Assembly: GCA_964509205.1 (NCBI GenBank)
Contig: CAZDVW010000041.1
Coordinates: 1 to 5,819 of the forward strand
Length of the DNA stretch: 5,819 bases
Reading direction: 5' to 3'
DNA from: Duodenibacillus sp964509205
GTDB taxonomy: Bacteria; Pseudomonadota; Gammaproteobacteria; Burkholderiales; Burkholderiaceae_F
Position numbers and translations under genes: made by a program. Numbering within the stretch: the first letter of the stretch is position 1; every line of letters starts with the position of its first letter. This document shows positions 1 to 5,819 of this stretch, piece after piece. Under the pieces are notes generated by a model, which was not told where the DNA came from, did no database searches, and saw only the letters and a list, made by a program, of their open reading frames with translations.

Positions 1-55
1 CGATCGTGCCCACGTTTACATGGGGCTTCTTGCGTTCGTATTTTTCCTTTGCCAT
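1..55 (-). CDS. tuf: Elongation factor Tu, N-terminal fragment (cut by window edge)
   Basis: EF-Tu is the GTPase that delivers aminoacyl-tRNA to the ribosomal A site. Only the first 18 codons are present, reading MAKEKYERKKPHVNVGTI. This matches the EF-Tu N-terminus just before its GHVDHGKT P-loop, which lies outside the window. The ATG (55 to 53) is preceded by AAGGA with a 7-base spacer, a good ribosome binding site. It follows fusA by 80 bases in the same direction, the expected last step of rpsL-rpsG-fusA-tuf. The match is short but nearly diagnostic, and the gene order makes it secure. Proteobacteria often carry two tuf copies, so whether this is tufA or tufB in a numbering scheme cannot be told from here. 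Confidence 0.95.
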   Translation of the reverse strand, partial: MAKEKYERKKPHVNVGTI

Positions 56-92
56 TTTATGGTCCTTCTATTTCCGTTAAATTTGTTCAATC

Positions 93-123
93 GGAGGAAA
101 ACCGTCATCCGCCGTTTTCCTCC
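93..123 (-). promoter_or_regulatory. Perfect 10-bp stem-loop in the fusA-tuf gap
   Basis: On the transcribed strand GGAGGAAAAC (123 to 114) pairs perfectly with GTTTTCCTCC (102 to 93) around an 11-base loop. No run of U follows; the next bases are GATTGAAC, so this is not a classic intrinsic terminator. The 5' arm contains GGAGG, a strong Shine-Dalgarno-like sequence that the stem would mask. The structure begins 13 bases after the fusA stop and ends 37 bases before the tuf start. A role in mRNA processing, partial attenuation or setting EF-Tu to EF-G output is inference only. Confidence 0.6.
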
Positions 124-135
124 ATTGTTAAAAAA

Positions 136-2238
136 TTACTTCTTCTTTTCCTCGATGATGGCATCTGCCACGTTCTTCGGAGCTTCCGAATAGTGACCGA
201 ATTCCATCACATAGGTAGCACGACCCTGCGTGAGGGAGCGCAAAGACGTTGAATAGCCAAACATCTCAGCCAACGGCACTTCGCAACGAATTGCCTTGCC
301 GCCTCCGACCAAATCGTCCATACCCTGAATCATACCGCGACGGCTCGAGAGATCGCCCATCACATCGCCCATCTTTTCTTCAGGTGTCTCAACTGTCACC
401 TTCATGATCGGCTCAAGCAACACCGGCGAGGCCTTGCGCATACCATCTTTGAAGGCCATCGACGCTGCCATCTTAAAGGCATTCTCATTCGAGTCAACCT
501 CGTGATAAGAACCGAAATGCAACGTGACTTTCACATCCACAACCGGGTAGCCAGCGAGGACGCCCGATTTAAGCGTGTCTTCGACACCTTTTTGGACTGC
601 GGGAATGTACTCGCGAGGAACAACGCCTCCCTTAATCGCGTCAACGAACTCAAATCCTCCTCCAGGCGGGAGAGGCTCGAGTTTAAGAACAACGTGACCA
701 TACTGTCCACGTCCGCCGGACTGCTTGGCAAACTTGCACTCAGCATTCTCAACAACAGAGCGAATCGTTTCGCGGTAAGCCACCTGAGGACGACCAACAG
801 AAGCATCAACGCCGAACTCACGACGCATACGCTCAACGAGAATTTCCAGATGCAACTCACCCATACCGGAAATAATCGTTTGTCCCGATTCTTCATCCGT
901 GCGAACACGGAAAGACGGATCTTCCTTAGCAAGACGCTGGAGCGCGAGAGCCATCTTTTCCTGGTCTGCCTTTGTGCGCGGTTCAACAGCCTGACTAATC
1001 ACAGGCTCGGGGAATTCCATACGCTCGAGAATAATCGGCTTAGCCGCATCGCAAAGCGTATCGCCTGTCGTCACATCCTTCAATCCAACAGCAGCCGCAA
1101 TATCACCAGCTTCTGACTCGCTGATTTCTTTACGCTCATTGGCATGCATCTGAAGCAGACGACCGATGCGTTCCTTCTTGCCCTTCGTGGAATTCAAAAC
1201 AGTCTCTCCAGACTTCAGAACACCCGAATAAACACGCAAGAAGGTAAGCTGACCAACGTACGGGTCCGTCATAATCTTGAACGCAAGTGCCGAGAACGGG
1301 GCTTTGTCATCAGCTTCGCGCGTAACGGGATTGTCATCCAGATCAAACCCAGGAACCGGCGGAATGTCAACCGGACTCGGCAAGAAATCGATCACGCCGT
1401 CCAGCATGCGCTGAACACCCTTGTTCTTGAAAGAGGACCCGCAGAACATCGGCTGAACTTCGCCAGCGATCGTTCTTGTGCGGATTCCCTTGATGATCTG
1501 CTCCTCAGAAAGTTCGCCTGTCTCGAGGTACTGATTCATCAACTCTTCTGAAGCTTCGGCAGCGTTTTCAACAAGCTTCTCTCGCCATTCTTTGGCCAAT
1601 TCAGCCATTTCGGCCGGCACTTCGCCGAATGTGAACTTCACACCGAGACTGGCTTCATCCCAAATGATGGACTTCATGCGGATCAAATCCACAACGCCCT
1701 GGAAGTTGTCCTCTGCTCCAATCGGCAAAACGATAGGAACAGGATGCCCCTTCAAGCGCTTTTCCATCTGCCCAATCACACGGTAGAAATCGGCTCCCGT
1801 GCGATCCATCTTGTTGACAAAAGCAATACGCGGAACGCCGTATTTGTTCGCTTGACGCCACACGGTTTCAGATTGCGGCTGAACGCCGCCAACCGCACAG
1901 TAAACCATCACTGCACCGTCAAGTACGCGCATTGAACGCTCCACTTCAACCGTGAAGTCAACGTGCCCCGGTGTATCGATGATGTTAAAACGGTATGGCT
2001 TGTGTTGCATATCCATACCACGCCAGAAACAGGTCGTTGCCGCAGACGTAATCGTGATGCCGCGTTCCTGTTCCTGATCCATCCAGTCCATCGTGGCAGC
2101 GCCGTCATGCACTTCGCCGAGCTTGTGATTCACGCCCGTGAAAAACAGAATGCGTTCCGTTGTGGTTGTTTTTCCCGCATCAATGTGGGCAGAAATTCCG
2201 ATATTTCGGTACTGAGAAATTGGTGTAGTACGAGCCAT
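136..2238 (-). CDS. fusA: Elongation factor G
   Basis: EF-G is the cytoplasmic GTPase that drives tRNA-mRNA translocation and, with the recycling factor RRF, splits ribosomes after termination. The 700-residue product is full length for the family. The G domain shows P-loop AHIDAGKT (17-24), switch I ending RGITI (59-63), DTPGH (88-92) with the GTPase-linked His92, and NKMD (142-145). Cys114 is present, the position reported as redox-sensitive in E. coli EF-G. Domains II and III follow at about 300-480. Domain IV holds GGRGQYGHV at about 505-515, and its decoding-centre tip is near HEVDSNENAFK at about 580-590. Domain V runs to a lysine-rich end (EEKKK). The ATG at 2238 lies 16 bases after the rpsG stop and has GAGAGGA just upstream, so it is probably translated coupled to rpsG. 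The sequence reads as betaproteobacterial and shows no frameshift or missing motif. Confidence 0.99.
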   Translation of the reverse strand: MARTTPISQYRNIGISAHIDAGKTTTTERILFFTGVNHKLGEVHDGAATMDWMDQEQERGITITSAATTCFWRGMDMQHKPYRFNIIDTPGHVDFTVEVERSMRVLDGAVMVYCAVGGVQPQSETVWRQANKYGVPRIAFVNKMDRTGADFYRVIGQMEKRLKGHPVPIVLPIGAEDNFQGVVDLIRMKSIIWDEASLGVKFTFGEVPAEMAELAKEWREKLVENAAEASEELMNQYLETGELSEEQIIKGIRTRTIAGEVQPMFCGSSFKNKGVQRMLDGVIDFLPSPVDIPPVPGFDLDDNPVTREADDKAPFSALAFKIMTDPYVGQLTFLRVYSGVLKSGETVLNSTKGKKERIGRLLQMHANERKEISESEAGDIAAAVGLKDVTTGDTLCDAAKPIILERMEFPEPVISQAVEPRTKADQEKMALALQRLAKEDPSFRVRTDEESGQTIISGMGELHLEILVERMRREFGVDASVGRPQVAYRETIRSVVENAECKFAKQSGGRGQYGHVVLKLEPLPPGGGFEFVDAIKGGVVPREYIPAVQKGVEDTLKSGVLAGYPVVDVKVTLHFGSYHEVDSNENAFKMAASMAFKDGMRKASPVLLEPIMKVTVETPEEKMGDVMGDLSSRRGMIQGMDDLVGGGKAIRCEVPLAEMFGYSTSLRSLTQGRATYVMEFGHYSEAPKNVADAIIEEKKK

Positions 2239-2254
2239 TGTGTCCTCTCAGTGA

Positions 2255-2725
2255 CTAAAACCGAAAATGCGAGAAAGCCTTGTTGGCTTCTGCCATGCGG
2301 TGGACTTCATCACGCTTCTTCATTGCAGAACCGCGACCTTCAGAGGCCTCTAACAGTTCACCAGCCAGACGTTGAGGCATAGATTTCTCTGAACGAGCCT
2401 TTGCACACTCTCTCAACCAACGCATTGCCAAGGCAGTGCGGCGCACAGGGCGCACCTCGACGGGAACCTGATAGTTTGCGCCACCGATTCGGCGGCTTTT
2501 CACTTCCACGAGAGGGCGAACATTGTTAACAGCGGCAGTAAACACCTCGATGGGGTTTTTGCCTGTTTTTTCTTCAATCTGCTGCAAGGCACCGTAAACG
2601 ATGCGCTCGGCAACGGCTTTTTTGCCGTCCAGCATAACAACATTAATAAACTTAGAAACTTCCACGTTCCCGAACTTCGGATCCGGAAGAATCTCACGCT
2701 TTGGTACTTCGCGACGACGGGGCAT
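2255..2725 (-). CDS. rpsG: 30S ribosomal protein S7
   Basis: S7 is a primary binding protein that nucleates assembly of the 30S head on the 3' major domain of 16S rRNA and sits at the E-site exit. In E. coli it also represses translation of its own operon. The 156-residue product is the standard bacterial length. Visible parts are the basic N-terminal arm (MPRRREVPKRE), the conserved S7 stretch at about 17-45 with DPKFGN and MLDGKK, and the RNA-binding hairpin region at about 75-97 (KSRRIGGANYQVP, then VEVRPVRR). The C-terminus is KAFSHFRF. The ATG at 2725 is preceded by AGAGGA with a short A-rich spacer, a clear ribosome binding site. It lies 121 bases after rpsL and 16 bases before fusA, all in the same direction. 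The stop is TAG. Nothing in the protein is unusual. Confidence 0.99.
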   Translation of the reverse strand: MPRRREVPKREILPDPKFGNVEVSKFINVVMLDGKKAVAERIVYGALQQIEEKTGKNPIEVFTAAVNNVRPLVEVKSRRIGGANYQVPVEVRPVRRTALAMRWLRECAKARSEKSMPQRLAGELLEASEGRGSAMKKRDEVHRMAEANKAFSHFRF

Positions 2726-2763
2726 TTTTTTCCTCTTTTCGTTGTCTTCAGTCTTAAAACATA

Positions 2764-2839
2764 CAACCCCATATGCGGGTTGCGACTTACTCGGCTCTAT
2801 TACAGCGGAGCCGTCATTTCACACGGCTGACAACAGCCG
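2764..2839 (-). promoter_or_regulatory. Three tandem hairpins between rpsL and rpsG, candidate S7 feedback site
   Basis: The 121-base gap between S12 and S7 holds three inverted repeats in mRNA order. The first is CGGCTG/CAGCCG with a TTGT loop (2839-2824). The second is CGGCTC/GAGCCG with a 10-base loop (2813-2792). The third is CAACCC/GGGTTG with a 7-base loop (2782-2764), extendable by one G-U pair. None is followed by a U run, so they are not terminators. In E. coli the equivalent rpsL-rpsG gap is where S7 binds to repress translation of the str operon. The position therefore suggests the same role here, but S7 binding is inferred and I did not match these hairpins to the E. coli structure. 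The third hairpin ends 38 bases before the rpsG start. Confidence 0.6.
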
Positions 2840-2846
2840 CTGCAAA

Positions 2847-3224
2847 TCACGCTTTCTTCGGACGCTTCGCGCCGTACTTGGAACGAGCCTGCTTACGATC
2901 CTGCACGCCCTGCGTATCCAAAGAACCACGCACAATGTGATAGCGAACACCGGGCAAGTCCTTTACACGACCGCCGCGGATCAGAACCACCGAGTGCTCC
3001 TGAAGGTTATGTCCTTCACCGCCAATGTAGGAAATAACTTCAAAACCATTGGTCAGTCGCACTTTTGCAACCTTACGCAAAGCCGAGTTCGGCTTCTTGG
3101 GGGTTGTGGTGTAAACCTTCGTACAAACGCCACGCTTTTGCGGGCAGTTCTTGAGAGCTGGGCTCTTTGATTTGTCGTGAGAGATCTCACGAGGCTTGCG
3201 AACAAGCTGATTAATGGTGGGCAT
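2847..3224 (-). CDS. rpsL: 30S ribosomal protein S12
   Basis: S12 sits at the 30S decoding centre and affects the fidelity of tRNA selection. The product from the chosen start is 125 residues, beginning MPTINQLVRK, the usual family start and length. Diagnostic motifs are NCPQKRGVC (26-34), TTTPKKPNSALRK (39-51), the central ISYIGGEGHNLQEHS and RGGRVKDLPGVRYH (83-96). Lys43 and Lys88, whose substitution gives streptomycin resistance in E. coli, are both wild type. Asp89, the residue methylthiolated by RimO in E. coli, is also present. An in-frame ATG at 3272 would add 16 residues unlike any S12 I know. The ATG at 3224 has AGGGA just upstream, so the longer version is rejected. The stop is TGA. 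It is the first gene of the operon and is preceded by its own promoter and leader. Confidence 0.99.
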   Translation of the reverse strand: MPTINQLVRKPREISHDKSKSPALKNCPQKRGVCTKVYTTTPKKPNSALRKVAKVRLTNGFEVISYIGGEGHNLQEHSVVLIRGGRVKDLPGVRYHIVRGSLDTQGVQDRKQARSKYGAKRPKKA

Positions 3225-3228
3225 AGTG

Positions 3229-3233
3229 TCCCT
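3229..3233 (-). promoter_or_regulatory. Ribosome binding site that fixes the rpsL start
   Basis: AGGGA on the reverse strand lies 4 bases before the ATG at 3224. No comparable purine run sits before the alternative in-frame ATG at 3272. Together with the conserved MPTINQL start this decides the S12 N-terminus. Confidence 0.75.
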
Positions 3234-3249
3234 ATATAAGGTAAAGCCA

Positions 3250-3278
3250 TCCGACTCAAATTTTTCGTTCAAATCGGA
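3250..3278 (-). promoter_or_regulatory. Leader hairpin just upstream of the rpsL ribosome binding site
   Basis: In the mRNA sense TCCGATTTGA (3278-3269) can pair with TTGAGTCGGA (3259-3250) over 10 bp, three of them G-U, around a 9-base loop. It ends about 25 bases before the rpsL ATG. With several wobble pairs it is only moderately stable, so it may be fortuitous. If real, it would be well placed to influence access to the rpsL start. Confidence 0.3.
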
Positions 3279-3331
3279 GATAAGTTACTGGTGAATAAAA
3301 TTTATCTTCCCCGCCTTTTTGGGACAAATCA

Positions 3332-3366
3332 GGATACGGAGGGCAAACTCCGCCCTTTCTCCGTCC
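3332..3366 (-). promoter_or_regulatory. GC-rich stem-loop near the 5' end of the str leader
   Basis: In the mRNA sense ACGGA (3364-3360) pairs with TCCGT (3340-3336). After a 4-base bulge GGGC (3355-3352) pairs with GCCC (3344-3341), closing a 7-base loop. Two further G-C pairs are possible at the base. No U run follows, so it is not a terminator as drawn. It begins roughly 17-20 bases from the predicted transcription start and could act as a 5' stabilising element; that role is inference. Confidence 0.4.
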
Positions 3367-3389
3367 TTCCAAAGTCGGAAAAGACTGCG

Positions 3390-3418
3390 ATTTTCGTCTT
3401 TTTTTGCAATTCTGTCAA
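3390..3418 (-). promoter_or_regulatory. Sigma-70-type promoter of the str operon
   Basis: The reverse strand has a perfect -35 TTGACA (3418-3413), a 17-base spacer and a -10 GAAAAT (3395-3390) matching 4 of 6 consensus bases. Transcription would start at about 3386-3382, giving a leader of about 160 nt to rpsL. The bases right after the -10 are CGCAGTC, a fairly G+C-rich discriminator. That is a known feature of promoters under growth-rate and ppGpp control and is fitting for ribosomal genes, although the regulation itself is inferred. No other pair in the gap matches as well. Confidence 0.8.
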
Positions 3419-3639
3419 GGGATTAGAAATGATTCTGCACGACAAGCGCACGGTGAATGCTACTTTTTTGTGCTAAATGGCAGTTTCGTCAAAAAAGTCA
3501 AACCACTCCATTCGAGAATTCCACTTCAAATTCCAAAGATTGAACAGAGTCTCGTTCTTTTGTGAAGCTCTGTCCAACCCTTAATGAAGCTCCGTATAGT
3601 CAGTTCCCGCATCATGGCCAGATTTCGTGATCTCAGGAA
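3419..3639. other. Intergenic stretch without a supported gene
   Basis: About 220 bases separate the stop of the sulfatase-like gene from the str promoter; with the leader, the gene-free gap totals about 415 bases. I see no RNA gene, repeat array or convincing terminator. On the reverse strand there is an imperfect direct repeat (ACGGAGCTTCA near 3596 and ACAGAGCTTCA near 3574) and a lone T6 run near 3491-3496 without a good stem. The only small reverse-strand frame (3615-3526, 29 codons) lacks a ribosome binding site. Confidence 0.6.
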
Positions 3640-5819
3640 TTAACGAGGAATTCTCCAGCGCGGGAACTCTTTCGGCCAACTCGCTTCATCAAAGATTGAT
3701 CCCTTCACCTCGTATTCAACGGCTCCCTTGTAATAATCCTCTCCGACCTTATCCATGTCGTACGTGTAACGCATCCGCGACATCGACTGTTGCTTGAACG
3801 AACCCGCTGCAAGTTCCGGGACATCCGACAAACTTACCAAGGAATCATCACGAACAATCGGTTGCCGAGCCGCGTTACGCGGCTTTACAAAAAGCAACGG
3901 GTTCAGTCTCGAACTATCAGCGCCATGGTCACTCACGACAATAATTGTCGTGTTGTCATAAACACCCTCGTGTTTCATCCAATCGAACCATCGCGCCAGC
4001 GCTTTCAAAGCACACATTTCCACCGCCTGCTGCGGATAGTTTTGACCTGCCGCGAGATTTCTGACGATGCCGCACTTTCCGGGCTCCATCAACCACGGGT
4101 AATGTGTGATTTCTGAATGAAAAAATTTATATGTGTCGCTCTTTGCCTTCGCATTGGAAATGTCCGGCAACTGATCCAAGAAAGCCCATTCCTGCAACCT
4201 GTCTGCCACACGGTCGCTTGACCAATATCCAATTGCTTGTGTCACCCAATGTCCGTCAAAATAAACAACGGACTTAAGAGACCACGGCACCGAGACAAAA
4301 AGGCTTACTGCACTTAAGAAATCGTCACTGCCGCCAACCTTGACTTCCAAATTATGCTGCTTGGCATAGCGGTTTAAATAAGCTGAACTCAAAAAGCGAA
4401 CGGCCTGAGCCTGTCCTTTCGCATATCGCTTAAAGCGTTGCGATTCAAGCCAATTGTGTTCATTAACAAAAATGTTTGTCTGATTGCCAAAAGCCTCTAG
4501 CGCCGTTGCATAACGCTGGTTGATTTTGTCAACAAGCGACTCTTTTTTTCCTTTGTTAAGGGCTCCAATCGTGCAATCTTCCCCGCAAATCAATGTCGCA
4601 ATGCTCGTATTTGTTCGCGTCCCTTGGGCCAGAACATCCGGATACCAAACAAATCCAGAAAGTTTTTCCTTGAGTTCTGCATCCTTTTCCAAGATTTCCC
4701 CAACATGCCGCCCGGAAAACATGTCAAGAACAAAGACAAGCGTATTTTTTCCTTGCTGCGTGAATCCGAGCATTTGTTCGTTGTATGCCGGCAATTCCGT
4801 ACGTCGCGACTGCGTATCTGACAACCATCTGCCCTGCACAGTCCAAAGCTGGGAAATTCCTGCGAAAAAACTGCCGATACAAGCAACCGTCAGAGTAATG
4901 CGCAACACCGAAACAGCTCTGTATTTAAAGCACAGGAAGAACACTGCGCCCAAAAACAGAAACAGGGTTACATCGGCGAAAACATTAATTGATCGATACA
5001 GCCTTTCAGGAAACTCAATTTGGAATCCGTCAATTGTTCCGACGTCCAACGGAAGCACAAATGCGTAGACCGTGAACCAAACAGCCACGAATGCAGTGAT
5101 AACGGAAGCTGTTCGCAGCACCCCGAGGACTCGCCAAACACAACCGGCAACATAGAGCATTGCTCCAAAACACGCTGAATTCAGCAACAATTTAGCCAAT
5201 ACAACATCCGGCGAAGAAAAAATTTCTGGCGCAGTACAGTAGGCCTGAACCGGCAAGTAGCCGCATAACAGAACAACAAGCCAAAAGGCACTCGGAGCAT
5301 AAAGGACGGTCGGATCCTCTTTGGGATACAGCCACTTTTCAGGGCGATATCGATCCAACGTCAGAGCAAGAACAGGCACCATGCTCCACAACCCAAGCAA
5401 AAGGGTGAAAAATACTTTCGCACGGATAAACGTTCCTTTGTACCAATACCAAAGGCAACCGGCACAAAGGATCAAAAGAAAAATCGAAAAAAGTTTTCGG
5501 CCCTTTCTCAAAAAGAGCAAACACGACTCCTTAATGCACCATGCCATTGAGAAAGCGAAAAAGGAATTCGAGGCAAGTTCGAGTATTCGTCGTTGTGTCC
5601 CGTCGAAAAAGGGAATCTGCGTACTCGACAGAACACCAAAGAGAAGACCGCCGCCCCAAATTAAAAGGGGAAGAAAACCGTAAACCGTCGGTCGCGGCTC
5701 TTCCGCAAAGCTCCTGGGCAATTCAATCCGTACCTGCTCAAAGCAAGGGGAAAAACGCCTGACACCGTCATAGACGATGTTCTTGAGCAACGAGTAAATG
5801 TTGTTGCACGTCCAATACA
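3640..5819 (-). CDS. Membrane-anchored sulfatase-like hydrolase/transferase, start not resolved
   Basis: Residue numbers count from the TTG at 5790, which gives 716 residues. The N-terminal half has about eight or nine hydrophobic membrane segments: near 38-58, 74-94, 100-117, 125-145, 166-185, 196-218, 228-248, 269-290 and 295-315. The C-terminal half is soluble, probably periplasmic, and looks like the sulfatase/alkaline phosphatase superfamily (PF00884 type). It shows NTLVFVLDMFSG with candidate metal ligand Asp356, TRTNTSIATLICG (391-403) with candidate nucleophile threonines, THYPW with His563, VVSDHG with Asp621 and His622, then FVKPRNA and SLSDVPEL. This layout resembles envelope enzymes such as LtaS, EptA and YejM-like proteins, which transfer or remove phosphoglycerol or phosphoethanolamine groups on lipids or glycans. 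The substrate here is unknown. Four periplasmic cysteines (402, 406, 573, 593) could form disulfides. No ATG occurs in frame before residue 82, the TTG has no clear ribosome binding site, and the frame stays open to the edge. I therefore treat the gene as 5'-partial. Confidence 0.8.
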   Translation of the reverse strand, partial: YWTCNNIYSLLKNIVYDGVRRFSPCFEQVRIELPRSFAEEPRPTVYGFLPLLIWGGGLLFGVLSSTQIPFFDGTQRRILELASNSFFAFSMAWCIKESCLLFLRKGRKLFSIFLLILCAGCLWYWYKGTFIRAKVFFTLLLGLWSMVPVLALTLDRYRPEKWLYPKEDPTVLYAPSAFWLVVLLCGYLPVQAYCTAPEIFSSPDVVLAKLLLNSACFGAMLYVAGCVWRVLGVLRTASVITAFVAVWFTVYAFVLPLDVGTIDGFQIEFPERLYRSINVFADVTLFLFLGAVFFLCFKYRAVSVLRITLTVACIGSFFAGISQLWTVQGRWLSDTQSRRTELPAYNEQMLGFTQQGKNTLVFVLDMFSGRHVGEILEKDAELKEKLSGFVWYPDVLAQGTRTNTSIATLICGEDCTIGALNKGKKESLVDKINQRYATALEAFGNQTNIFVNEHNWLESQRFKRYAKGQAQAVRFLSSAYLNRYAKQHNLEVKVGGSDDFLSAVSLFVSVPWSLKSVVYFDGHWVTQAIGYWSSDRVADRLQEWAFLDQLPDISNAKAKSDTYKFFHSEITHYPWLMEPGKCGIVRNLAAGQNYPQQAVEMCALKALARWFDWMKHEGVYDNTTIIVVSDHGADSSRLNPLLFVKPRNAARQPIVRDDSLVSLSDVPELAAGSFKQQSMSRMRYTYDMDKVGEDYYKGAVEYEVKGSIFDEASWPKEFPRWRIPR

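Noticed and set aside
502..1116. Forward-strand open frame of 204 codons
   Set aside because: It lies wholly inside fusA on the opposite strand. The EF-G frame is fully conserved, and this translation resembles no family I know.
3229..3255. Second promoter (TTGAGT with TATATA) next to rpsL
   Set aside because: The spacer is only 15 bases and the -10 overlaps the rpsL ribosome binding region, leaving no usable transcript leader.
3225..3272. Longer rpsL starting at the ATG at 3272
   Set aside because: The extra 16 residues are unlike any S12, and the ATG at 3224 has both the conserved MPTINQL start and a ribosome binding site.
3291..3476. Forward-strand open frame of 61 codons in the gap
   Set aside because: It runs antisense across the str promoter and leader, has no convincing ribosome binding site and resembles no known protein.
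3488..3530. Intrinsic terminator for the sulfatase-like gene at the T6 run
   Set aside because: No stable G+C-rich stem sits directly before the T run; only 4-5 bp A+T-rich pairings can be drawn.
3526..3615. Reverse-strand 29-codon frame beginning with two ATG codons
   Set aside because: No Shine-Dalgarno sequence precedes it and the peptide shows no recognisable feature. A frame this size is expected by chance.
4520..5068. Forward-strand open frame of 182 codons
   Set aside because: It is antisense to the sulfatase-like gene, crossing its membrane and catalytic regions. It has no recognisable motifs and no good ribosome binding site.

Overview
The window is almost entirely reverse-strand and looks like the chromosome of a betaproteobacterium. 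The S12, S7 and EF-G sequences are highly conserved and read like Burkholderiales. Composition close to half G+C by eye, together with the wording of S12 and EF-G, makes a Sutterellaceae-type gut bacterium plausible. That family-level placement is an inference from memory of these proteins, not a computed result.

Reading in the direction of transcription (high to low coordinates), the window starts inside a large multi-membrane-span protein with a periplasmic sulfatase/alkaline-phosphatase-type domain (5819 to 3640). Its reading frame is still open at the window edge. A gap of about 415 bases follows. Its first ~220 bases (3639 to 3419) hold nothing I can support. Its second half holds a strong sigma-70-type promoter (TTGACA, 17-base spacer, GAAAAT) and a leader of about 160 nt with two possible hairpins.

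This leads into the classic str operon: rpsL (S12), rpsG (S7), fusA (EF-G) and the first 18 codons of tuf (EF-Tu), which is cut off by the window edge. These genes build the 30S decoding centre and head and supply the two elongation GTPases, so they are expected to be co-expressed in step with growth rate.

The two larger intercistronic gaps both carry RNA structure. The 121-base rpsL-rpsG gap has three hairpins plus a competing 9-bp pairing, at the place where S7 controls its own synthesis in E. coli. The 80-base fusA-tuf gap has a perfect 10-bp stem that would hide a GGAGG sequence. The rpsG-fusA gap is only 16 bases and has no structure of note.

I see no mobile elements, CRISPR, tRNA or rRNA, and no evidence of a new defence or biosynthetic system. 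The points worth a second look are the RNA structures, the str operon standing on its own promoter behind an unrelated envelope gene rather than behind rpoC, and the uncharacterised sulfatase-like membrane protein.
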